64,000 nucleotides of DNA, taken from contig NZ_AJKI01000011.1 in the NCBI RefSeq assembly GCF_000259075.1, positions 310,001-374,000 on the forward strand, in the 5' to 3' direction. Source of the stretch: Marinilabilia salmonicolor JCM 21150 (lineage in GTDB: Bacteria > Bacteroidota > Bacteroidia > Bacteroidales > Marinilabiliaceae). The notes under the pieces are model-generated. The model saw nothing but the letters and a program-made list of their open reading frames with translations. It ran no database searches and was not told the DNA's origin. A program made the position numbers and the translations under genes. This document shows, piece after piece, positions 27,340 to 34,316 of this stretch (positions are counted from its first letter, which is position 1; each line of letters opens with the position of its first letter).

Positions 27340-27359
27340 CACCCCTAAAACCTGAAATT

Positions 27360-28316
27360 ATGTCAACAGTTGCAGAATTAATCCGGAATAGTGATACGCC
27401 ATCCTTCTCATTTGAGTTATTACCTCCGCTCAAGGGGAACAGCATCAGCAAAGTATTCAAAACCATTGATAAACTCAAAGAATTTTCCCCTTTATACATC
27501 AATATCACTTCACATCGCGATGAAGTGGTTTACAAACCAAATGCCGAAGGAATCAACATCCCCCACGTTTACCGAAAAAGGCCAGGAACTGTAGCTGTAG
27601 CGGCATCAATCCAGCATCAATACAAAATTCCTGTCGTCCCCCACATGATTTGCAGTGGTTTTACCCGGAGTGAAACAGAGTACGCCCTCATAGATTTAAA
27701 CTTCCTGGGCATACATGATTTATTGCTGTTGAGGGGAGACAACTCTGACAGACATAACTTTGTAAAGCCCGGCGAACCCGGAAACAAATATGCCATTGAT
27801 TTGATCCACCAGGTAAACAACCTGAACAAAGGACAGTTTCTGGACGGAACGGTTATGGAGCCTTTCGAAACGCCCTTTAGCTACGGAGTGGCAGGATATC
27901 CCGAAAAACATGAAGAAGCTTCCAGCCTGGATGAAGACATTTCCCGACTGAAACAAAAGGCAGATGCCGGAGCTGAATACATTATTACCCAAATGTTTTT
28001 TGACAATTCAAAATTCTTTGATTTTGTTAAAAAATGCCGTGATGCAGGCATCACCATTCCTATCGTACCAGGATTGAAACCCATCAACTACCTCAGCCAG
28101 ATAAAAGTATTGCCGGATATTTTCAAAACTCAGTTTCCGGAAGCACTTTCCGCGGAATTGCAAAAGTGCACAAGCAATGAAGAAGTTGCCAAAGTGGGAA
28201 CAGAATGGGCCGCCCATCAGGCCAAGGAATTAATGGAGCATGGCTTCAAGCTGATTCACTTTTACTCAATGATGGCCACCAATTGCGTTTACGACATTGC
28301 CCGAAAAATTTATTAA
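27360..28316 (+). CDS. metF: 5,10-methylenetetrahydrofolate reductase
   Basis: FAD enzyme that makes 5-methyl-THF, the methyl donor for MetH. 318 residues, a TIM barrel with the start SFELLPPLKG (the catalytic glutamate of the FEFFPP motif), the FAD-site DLLLLRGDNSD, SYGVAGYPEKHEE, and EYIITQMFFDNSKF near the folate site. Its stop is followed immediately by a 161-bp palindromic element. Confidence 0.96.
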   Translation: MSTVAELIRNSDTPSFSFELLPPLKGNSISKVFKTIDKLKEFSPLYINITSHRDEVVYKPNAEGINIPHVYRKRPGTVAVAASIQHQYKIPVVPHMICSGFTRSETEYALIDLNFLGIHDLLLLRGDNSDRHNFVKPGEPGNKYAIDLIHQVNNLNKGQFLDGTVMEPFETPFSYGVAGYPEKHEEASSLDEDISRLKQKADAGAEYIITQMFFDNSKFFDFVKKCRDAGITIPIVPGLKPINYLSQIKVLPDIFKTQFPEALSAELQKCTSNEEVAKVGTEWAAHQAKELMEHGFKLIHFYSMMATNCVYDIARKIY

Positions 28317-28477
28317 GGAACTGTTTAAATTTTGTTTTTGGTAGGTGTTTTTGAAGGATTGAGCTCTTGAGACAAGTCAAAATTGACGAGAATAGCAGCG
28401 CTATTTAAGGAAATTTTGACGAAGTATAAGAGTTCAAGACTCGAAAATATCCCAAAGGATAAAACTTAAACAGTTTC
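28317..28477. repeat. 161-bp palindromic element between convergent genes
   Basis: Begins GGAACTGTTTAAATTTTG right after the metF stop and ends AAACTTAAACAGTTTC at the pagL stop codon; the ends match at 16 of 19 positions as inverted repeats. The core also pairs: GTCAAAATT with AATTTTGAC and AATAGC with GCTATT. The whole sequence can form one long hairpin. Different family from the TAGTG-ended elements. It is likely a small non-autonomous mobile element and may work as a two-way terminator. Confidence 0.8.
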
Positions 28478-29547
28478 TAAAGGATGATGGAAAGCCGCAC
28501 TCCGAGAAATTCGGCCACTTTCCCATGTGCCTTAAGGCCCACACCCGCTTCCACATCGCCAGTCAATTCAAAATCGAGTGTATAGTACTGAAACCATGGG
28601 GAATGCGTTGAATGTCCACGAAGCAGGTACAGCCCGGCCGTCTGACCAAAATCGAAGCGCCCCAAAATGAAGTGATGACCGGTAACAGCACTTAGCCGGC
28701 CCTTTTTGAGAGACAATGACCCCGGCTTACTATTGTCCAATTCCCCCATCAGGCCGGCAGACCAGCCATTGATACGGGCAAACTGAGCATGATATTCGGC
28801 CATCAACCCTATAACAGAAGCCTTGCTTTCACTCCCTTCAGGCTCCTTCAACCCTGCAATAATCGTAGATTTCAATCCTTTTTCCCCAACTGAAGCATCA
28901 AATGATTCAACTGTTTGTGAAGGAGGCACCTTTTGCCGATCAAGTTTACGGGAAACGCCCAACCCAATAGTTGTATAATTAATTCCCAGATTGGGCTGAT
29001 TCACACCTCCATTCGAGATATGCTGAAACATTGCAGATAATTGGAAAGACCAGTCATCAGATACAGGATAATCGACCGAAAGCCCTGCCATCAATGGGAA
29101 GGCAATTGACGTACTATAAACAATATTCTCCGGATTGTTTTCTTCATCGTATGGATTGTCCAAAAAGCTAACCCCCAGCCCGGCCTTTAAAGACAGACTA
29201 ACATCAAAGGGAGAAAAAAGCACCGGCTCCACATAAAAAAGAGAGGAAAATGCATTGCCCAGAGCTTCATGTCCTAAATCCCAGTAATTAAAGGAGACGC
29301 CCAATGACGGGTAACACCGACACAACTCATAAGCCTTAGCAGAAATAAATTTCCATGAAAAATCCATCCCAATCCCAATGGGTTGGACACCCCTGAAATG
29401 CTCAATCTTTGAAGAATGAATCTGTAACTGCCCCCCATACAATTCACCAGTTATAAAGCGGACCAAATTCCGTTCTTCAACCTGCTGCCCCCCGGAAAAT
29501 TGCGGGAAAACCATCAAAAAAAAGACCATCAACAAATACCTAATCAT
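28477..29547 (-). CDS. PagL-like lipid A deacylase / acyloxyacyl hydrolase family
   Basis: 356 residues, outer-membrane beta-barrel pattern. A signal peptide (about 1-20, ending SGGQQ) is followed by alternating strands. The PagL catalytic signature HISNGG...PNLGIN lies at residues 176-190, with the His and Ser of the His-Ser-Glu triad. PagL removes the 3-O acyl chain from lipid A in the outer leaflet. The usual PagL is about 150-190 residues; here about 150 more residues follow the motif, with further strand-like segments. It converges on metF across the palindromic element. Confidence 0.8.
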   Translation of the reverse strand: MIRYLLMVFFLMVFPQFSGGQQVEERNLVRFITGELYGGQLQIHSSKIEHFRGVQPIGIGMDFSWKFISAKAYELCRCYPSLGVSFNYWDLGHEALGNAFSSLFYVEPVLFSPFDVSLSLKAGLGVSFLDNPYDEENNPENIVYSTSIAFPLMAGLSVDYPVSDDWSFQLSAMFQHISNGGVNQPNLGINYTTIGLGVSRKLDRQKVPPSQTVESFDASVGEKGLKSTIIAGLKEPEGSESKASVIGLMAEYHAQFARINGWSAGLMGELDNSKPGSLSLKKGRLSAVTGHHFILGRFDFGQTAGLYLLRGHSTHSPWFQYYTLDFELTGDVEAGVGLKAHGKVAEFLGVRLSIIL

Positions 29548-29735
29548 ACCAAACTGAGCATTATATCGGGTTCAACAATTGCCAAAAAACCACCAATCCC
29601 ATACTAAGGGTAAAAGAAACAGGCTTTCTGGTTTTATGATCATATATTGCTTTTCAAAATACTACTCCACCTCCTGGAGTGCACTTAAAAAATGACTATT
29701 TTAGCCTTTCTAATCAAAACAAACAACACAAATAA

Positions 29736-30197
29736 ATGGATTACAAAAAAGCACTCCATAAAGCATCATCTCTTTGTTCCCGCCAGGAATATTGCAGGTC
29801 GGACATTAAAAAAAAACTGGAAAAATGGGATCTTCCCGCCAGTGACAGTGAGAAGGTAATCCAAAAACTGGTAACAGAAAAATTCATCGATGAAGAGCGC
29901 TTTTCGTCATTTTATGTGCGTGACAAATTTCGATTCAACAAATGGGGACGTAGAAAAATAATGTGGCAACTCCGACAAAAGGGAATTGATCAGGAAACCA
30001 TCTATCAGGCACTGGAACAAATTGACCCTGATGAATATAACGAAAAACTTCAGGAGGTGATTCGTGAAAAAATCAGACAGGTAAAAAACAAAGAGCCCAT
30101 CAGGCAAAAAGCCGCAGTAATTCGCAATGCTGTGTCCAGGGGATATGAATATGAAGAGATCATGCCCCTTGTGGAACAATTATTGTTAAAGAAATAA
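29736..30197 (+). CDS. recX: Regulatory protein RecX
   Basis: 153 residues made of three-helix repeats. Recognised from CSRQEYCRSDIKKKLEKW near the start, VIQKLVTEKFIDEERFSSFYVRDKFRFNKWG in the middle and RRKIMWQLRQKGI. RecX caps RecA filaments and limits recombination. recA is not in the window. It precedes the LPP20-like gene by 21 bp. An AT-rich upstream stretch has a partial TAGCCTTT -7-like element near 29700. Confidence 0.93.
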   Translation: MDYKKALHKASSLCSRQEYCRSDIKKKLEKWDLPASDSEKVIQKLVTEKFIDEERFSSFYVRDKFRFNKWGRRKIMWQLRQKGIDQETIYQALEQIDPDEYNEKLQEVIREKIRQVKNKEPIRQKAAVIRNAVSRGYEYEEIMPLVEQLLLKK

Positions 30198-30218
30198 AAA
30201 AACTCAAAACTAAATGTC

Positions 30219-31601
30219 ATGGCCCGTAAAATACTCCTCATCACCGTCGTTCTCTTTCTCACTTCTGCCTTAGCCTCCCAAGCTGCCAAGCCCAAATGGG
30301 TGAAAAAGCGCCCCTCGGAAAGAGAATACTACATTGGCATAGGAATGGCTTACAAAAACGGGCATACAGGACTCGACTATGCAAAGAAAGCCCGTGCTGA
30401 AGCCCTCCGGGAAATGACCTCCGAAATTGAAGTTAATGTTTCAGCCAATTCTCTCCTGCGACAATTTGAGGACAATTACCGTTTCAGGGAAACCTTCGAA
30501 TCTGAAATCAGCACCTCTGCTGAAGAAAACCTTTCGGGTTATGAGGTACAGACCTGGGAAAACAAAAGGGAATACTGGGTCTTAATGCGACTGAACAAAA
30601 ACGATTTCAGGAGAAAAAAAGAACTGGATCTGAACATGGCCAAAAAAAGGGCAGCCTCCTATCTCCGGGAAGCACGGCGGTTAGAAGACCAGCAGGAGAT
30701 CACTGCATCGCTTGCCGCTTATTTTAAAGCCATCGAATCACTCGAAAATCATATCAGTGATGATTTAACCTATCGAACCATCGACGGGAACCTCAATTTT
30801 GGAACCGACATCATTCAGGATTTAAGAGCTTTATTTGGAAAAATTGCCATCTCCTCAGAAAATCCCGACTACAATATTTCATTCTCTAAAAGCATGGAAC
30901 GACCCCTAACGGCAAAAGTGGAGTACTTCACCAAAGGTGGACGAAAAATCCCGATTCACAATTTCCCGTTACACCTGGAATTCACTGAAGGTGCAGGCAT
31001 TCTTCAGCAAAAGATAACAACCAGCCGGGGAGGAGAAGCTTCTGGTTATATTCAAAAAATGGAATCTTCACGAAAGAAACAACAGGTAACTGCAATATTT
31101 GACCATACAGCGTTACTTCAGAAAGAACACATAGAGAGCCCCCTGGTGGCATTTTTTCTGCCCACGGAAACCCTTCCAAGATTCACATTCAACATTGAAC
31201 TTCAAAAAACCAAAGCCACCTTTACAGCCAACGAAATGATTTTCGGGAATCCCTCCATCTCAGAAACCTTCTCAAACCGGCTTAAAGCTCAATTAAATGA
31301 AACCTTTTTTAATTTCACATCTTTTGCAGATGAGGCCAAATATCTTGTTGTAACAAACATCAATTTCAGAAAAGGAGAAATCAAAAAAGGAGATGGCTAT
31401 GAAGTATATCTTGTCTTTGCGGATCTCTATTTCTCTGTTCTATCTGCCGGGTCCCAAACAGAAATTTACAATGGCACTATTTCCGGAATCAAAGGAATGC
31501 GGCCGGGGAACTACAATTATGCACTGGAAGAAGCCAGAAATAAAATGATGGCAGAATTTCAAAAAAAGATTTATCCTCAATTAGAGGCCTTAAACTTTTG
31601 A
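30219..31601 (+). CDS. LPP20-like family exported protein
   Basis: 460 residues. A cleavable signal peptide (about 1-22, ending SQAAK) without lipobox cysteine leads to an LPP20-type domain: YYIGIGMAYK, then the helix ARAEALREMTSEIEV, and GYEVQTWENKREYWVLMRLNKNDF. In this family the domain is found in envelope lipoproteins of unknown role. The second half (about 200-460) is a predicted beta-rich region with no recognised family. Its 3' end overlaps the convergent flippase-like gene by 25 bp. Probably cotranscribed with recX. Confidence 0.72.
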   Translation: MARKILLITVVLFLTSALASQAAKPKWVKKRPSEREYYIGIGMAYKNGHTGLDYAKKARAEALREMTSEIEVNVSANSLLRQFEDNYRFRETFESEISTSAEENLSGYEVQTWENKREYWVLMRLNKNDFRRKKELDLNMAKKRAASYLREARRLEDQQEITASLAAYFKAIESLENHISDDLTYRTIDGNLNFGTDIIQDLRALFGKIAISSENPDYNISFSKSMERPLTAKVEYFTKGGRKIPIHNFPLHLEFTEGAGILQQKITTSRGGEASGYIQKMESSRKKQQVTAIFDHTALLQKEHIESPLVAFFLPTETLPRFTFNIELQKTKATFTANEMIFGNPSISETFSNRLKAQLNETFFNFTSFADEAKYLVVTNINFRKGEIKKGDGYEVYLVFADLYFSVLSAGSQTEIYNGTISGIKGMRPGNYNYALEEARNKMMAEFQKKIYPQLEALNF

Positions 31602-32485
31602 TCTTCACTAAAATGATTCAACACCCTTCGCGGAAAAACAGAATACCAGATTCCGGGAAGTGCTGAAACTGCTGAAACCAGGAAGAACAACAAACTTAGT
31701 GCAACAGCCAGATCCTGTTGCAGATGAAGGTACTCCGCCCCCATCAGAAAGGTAAACTCACGAGCTCCTATTCCACCAAGAGTTACAGGCACGGAAGCCA
31801 TAATGGCCGACAGAAAGAAAAGAAACAGGTAATCGTCATAATTCGCTGAGTCATCAACCCCTAAAGCATAAAGAATCCCTACAGCAGCAAGCATCTGAAT
31901 TCCCTGCACCAGCACCGACCACAGACTGATCGCTGCAAAAGCCTTAATAAATAAAGGAAGAAACAACCTCAATAAAAAATAAAGTCCCAGAAGAGGAATT
32001 GGGATGGCCAGCAAAAACAAAAATTTACAGGGGATATTATAATCGATAAAATGAACCAATATCAGGAGGAAAGTCACAATGATGGTCAGTCCGGATAATC
32101 TGTCAGCAAAAATAGCTCCCAAAGAGCGCTTCACGGGAACTTTCAGATAATGATTCAGTATATACACTTTAAAACCATCACCTCCAACCCCCCCCGGAAG
32201 AAACAGGTTATAAAAAAGTCCCAGCCAGTAAAGTTTAAGATTTGAAATCTGTGAGATACGAATGGGCATCAACCGGAAAAGGGTATTCAGGCGAAAGGAT
32301 GCCGCAACCTGGGAAACAGTATATATCAGCAATGCAACAAACAACCAGCCAGAGTTAGCCCGTCGCATAGCTGCACCAATTTGAGTCAGATCTATTTTGG
32401 TAGAGATATACCACAAGATAGCCCCACTCAAGGCAATTTTAGCGGTAAGTTTTAAGTACTTAAAGAGTTTCTTTTCTTTTTTCAT
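31577..32485 (-). CDS. YbhN/lysylphosphatidylglycerol synthase TM-region-like protein
   Basis: 302 residues with seven to eight membrane helices, matching the flippase-like UPF0104/YbhN domain: LYWLGLFYNLFLPGGVGGDGFKVYIL and the C-terminal PVTLGGIGAREF motif. In MprF this module flips aminoacyl-lipids, but the synthase domain is absent here. The lipid moved is unknown. Its own terminator-like region overlaps the LPP20-like gene. Upstream is the terminator of the KamA gene, so it likely has its own promoter. Confidence 0.82.
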   Translation of the reverse strand: MKKEKKLFKYLKLTAKIALSGAILWYISTKIDLTQIGAAMRRANSGWLFVALLIYTVSQVAASFRLNTLFRLMPIRISQISNLKLYWLGLFYNLFLPGGVGGDGFKVYILNHYLKVPVKRSLGAIFADRLSGLTIIVTFLLILVHFIDYNIPCKFLFLLAIPIPLLGLYFLLRLFLPLFIKAFAAISLWSVLVQGIQMLAAVGILYALGVDDSANYDDYLFLFFLSAIMASVPVTLGGIGAREFTFLMGAEYLHLQQDLAVALSLLFFLVSAVSALPGIWYSVFPRRVLNHFSEDQKFKASN

Positions 32486-32542
32486 AACAGGCAGGTCGCC
32501 TTACGGTAAATTCTAAGAAAAATCAAAAATACAACAAATCAT

Positions 32543-32578
32543 AAAAAAACCCGCAACAATGAACTATTGATGCAGGTT
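32543..32578 (-). terminator. Terminator of the KamA-family gene
   Basis: On the minus strand ACCTGCA(tcaa) pairs with (ttgt)TGCGGGT and a run of seven T follows. Confidence 0.75.
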
Positions 32579-32597
32579 AAATCTGTCATTATGGTTT

Positions 32598-33902
32598 TTA
32601 GAGCATCATTCGTGCCAGATCTTCCTCAAAGAAAAACTCCTCCTGGCCGAAAGCAGGTTGAAGATCATCCATCCACAAAGCACGAGGATCATATTTTGCA
32701 AAGAAAGGCCGACCTACCCAGTCGCTGTTCCGCCCCTGAATGAATTCACAAACAAACACTTTTTCTCCCTTAATCTCACTTATCCCGATGATACGGACTT
32801 TCCCGGGTGTACAGGACATACTCGGCCCCCTGACTGTCCGCGAGATACCACTGACTTTGGTGTATGCACCCCGGAAGATCTCCCAGGCTTTTGTCAGCGA
32901 CACCCCGAAATATTCCTGGGCTCCGGTGTCTCTTGCTATGAACATATAATAAGGTATCATACCAAGTTTTACCTGCTTCTGCCACATAGTACTCCAAACA
33001 TCGCTACTGGCATTGATATGGTTGAGCAGAGGCGACTGAGTACGAATCTGCGCACCGGTAGCCCGGATTCTGGCAACCGCCTTTTCCAATGCAGGAGTTT
33101 CCAGTTCACGGAAATGATTAAAGTGCGCCATAAAAGCAAGGGATTTCCCGGCTTTGGTTACTTTCTCAAATACCCTGAGCACATCACCTGCGTCACTGTC
33201 GGTAAGATATCTGTATGGCCAAAAGGACAAAGATTTACTTCCTATTCTAATGGTCTGCAAATTAGGCAAATCAGCATCCAGCAGTTTGGTGATGTATGAA
33301 TCCAGAATAGAAGCCTTCATAACCATAGGGTCACCGCCGGTAAAAAGAATATCTGTAATTTCGGGATGCACCTTAAGATAAGCAATTACATAATCGATCT
33401 GATTCATTGCAAATTTCAGATCATCCATGCCCGTAAACTGAGGCCAGCGAAAGCAGAACGTACAATACGCATGACAGGTTTGCCCCTGTGTAGGGAAAAA
33501 CAACATGGTTTCATCATACTTATGCTGAATTCCCGGAAGCTTTTGTCCGTTCAATTCCGGAACATTATGAGCCTGTCCGGCAGGGTGGGGATTCATTTTG
33601 TGACGAATGACATTGGCGGCTTTCTTTAACTCAACCTTATCATTCTCACGTTCCAGCACCGACGCCATCGAATTAAAATCATCGGGCTGTAACATTCCCC
33701 TTTGAGGAAAATTCAAAATAAAAATGGGATCTTCATGGAAATTATCCCAGTCGATGAGTTCGTCAACAACGTAATTATTGGTTTTAAAAGGAAGTACATG
33801 ACCAACAACATCGATATTTTTCAAATCCTGTTCACTAAATTTATCGATTTGAGGAATCTTTCGATAATTATGCAATGAATAGATCTGGTATTTCATAGGC
33901 AT
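32598..33902 (-). CDS. KamA-family radical SAM protein (lysine 2,3-aminomutase-like)
   Basis: 434 residues. The radical SAM cluster motif CHAYCTFC (residues 143-150) is the CxxxCxxC form, and DILFTGGDPMVMK, IRIGSKSLSFWPYRY and ARIRATGAQIRTQSPLLNHIN follow the KamA/EpmB barrel. Aminomutases of this group shift an amino group using PLP, but the PLP lysine motif of typical KamA (PGGGGK) is not visible; SCTPGKV is the nearest. An aminomutase role is therefore uncertain; relatives in Bacteroidota are common. An ATG two codons in (33896) is an alternative start. Predicted leader is about 163 bases. Confidence 0.82.
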   Translation of the reverse strand: MPMKYQIYSLHNYRKIPQIDKFSEQDLKNIDVVGHVLPFKTNNYVVDELIDWDNFHEDPIFILNFPQRGMLQPDDFNSMASVLERENDKVELKKAANVIRHKMNPHPAGQAHNVPELNGQKLPGIQHKYDETMLFFPTQGQTCHAYCTFCFRWPQFTGMDDLKFAMNQIDYVIAYLKVHPEITDILFTGGDPMVMKASILDSYITKLLDADLPNLQTIRIGSKSLSFWPYRYLTDSDAGDVLRVFEKVTKAGKSLAFMAHFNHFRELETPALEKAVARIRATGAQIRTQSPLLNHINASSDVWSTMWQKQVKLGMIPYYMFIARDTGAQEYFGVSLTKAWEIFRGAYTKVSGISRTVRGPSMSCTPGKVRIIGISEIKGEKVFVCEFIQGRNSDWVGRPFFAKYDPRALWMDDLQPAFGQEEFFFEEDLARMML

Positions 33903-34071
33903 CCAAAGTTTTTTATTTTTTTAAACACTATTCTTTCGAACCACCAACACATCTTTCAGAAAAACAAAGACATGCTTCGGGTGCCACACTTTTTTAAATC
34001 AAAAATACAAGAGGCCAGGAGCCAACTGAAGCAGAAATTCTTTACGGGCGGGGATTATCCGTAATTTACTG

Positions 34072-34102
34072 CAAATATACAAATAAAAAGGGAAACCGGC
34101 AA
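34072..34102 (-). promoter_or_regulatory. Promoter of the KamA-family gene
   Basis: Minus strand TTG (34100-34102), 20-base spacer, TATATTTG (34072-34079): full consensus match. Transcription start near 34065 gives a leader of about 163 bases. Confidence 0.6.
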
Positions 34103-34240
34103 GCCACAACCCGCACCACTACTGACATACAAGCAGTTACAACACCCCCCGCAATGAACCAGGAGAGAATATCACTTTCAGTTTTCCTTTTTTTAATTGT
34201 CCGCAAAAACCCACAAGGCACATCAAACTGACACAAAACA

Positions 34241-34269
34241 AGAAAACCTGCTATCAATTTGACAGCAGG
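34241..34269 (-). terminator. Terminator of the SLC12-type gene
   Basis: CCTGCT (34247-34252) pairs with AGCAGG (34264-34269), and on the minus strand a T-rich tract (TTTTCTTGTTTTG) follows. Confidence 0.75.
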
Positions 34270-34316
34270 CACTCCGGATTTCTTAAATATTACGATGTTT
34301 GATGCTTCCGAATCCG

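Larger units (their letters stand above)
33903..34316. other. 414-bp intergenic region between KamA and SLC12 genes
   Basis: No gene is convincing. It holds a KamA promoter on the minus strand (34072-34102) with a long leader to 33902, and the terminator of the SLC12-type gene (34241-34269). Short frames here are antisense or span the terminator. Confidence 0.6.

Noticed and set aside
34066-34272. 68-codon minus-strand frame between KamA and the SLC12-type gene
   Set aside because: It spans the SLC12 terminator and the KamA promoter and has no recognisable family.
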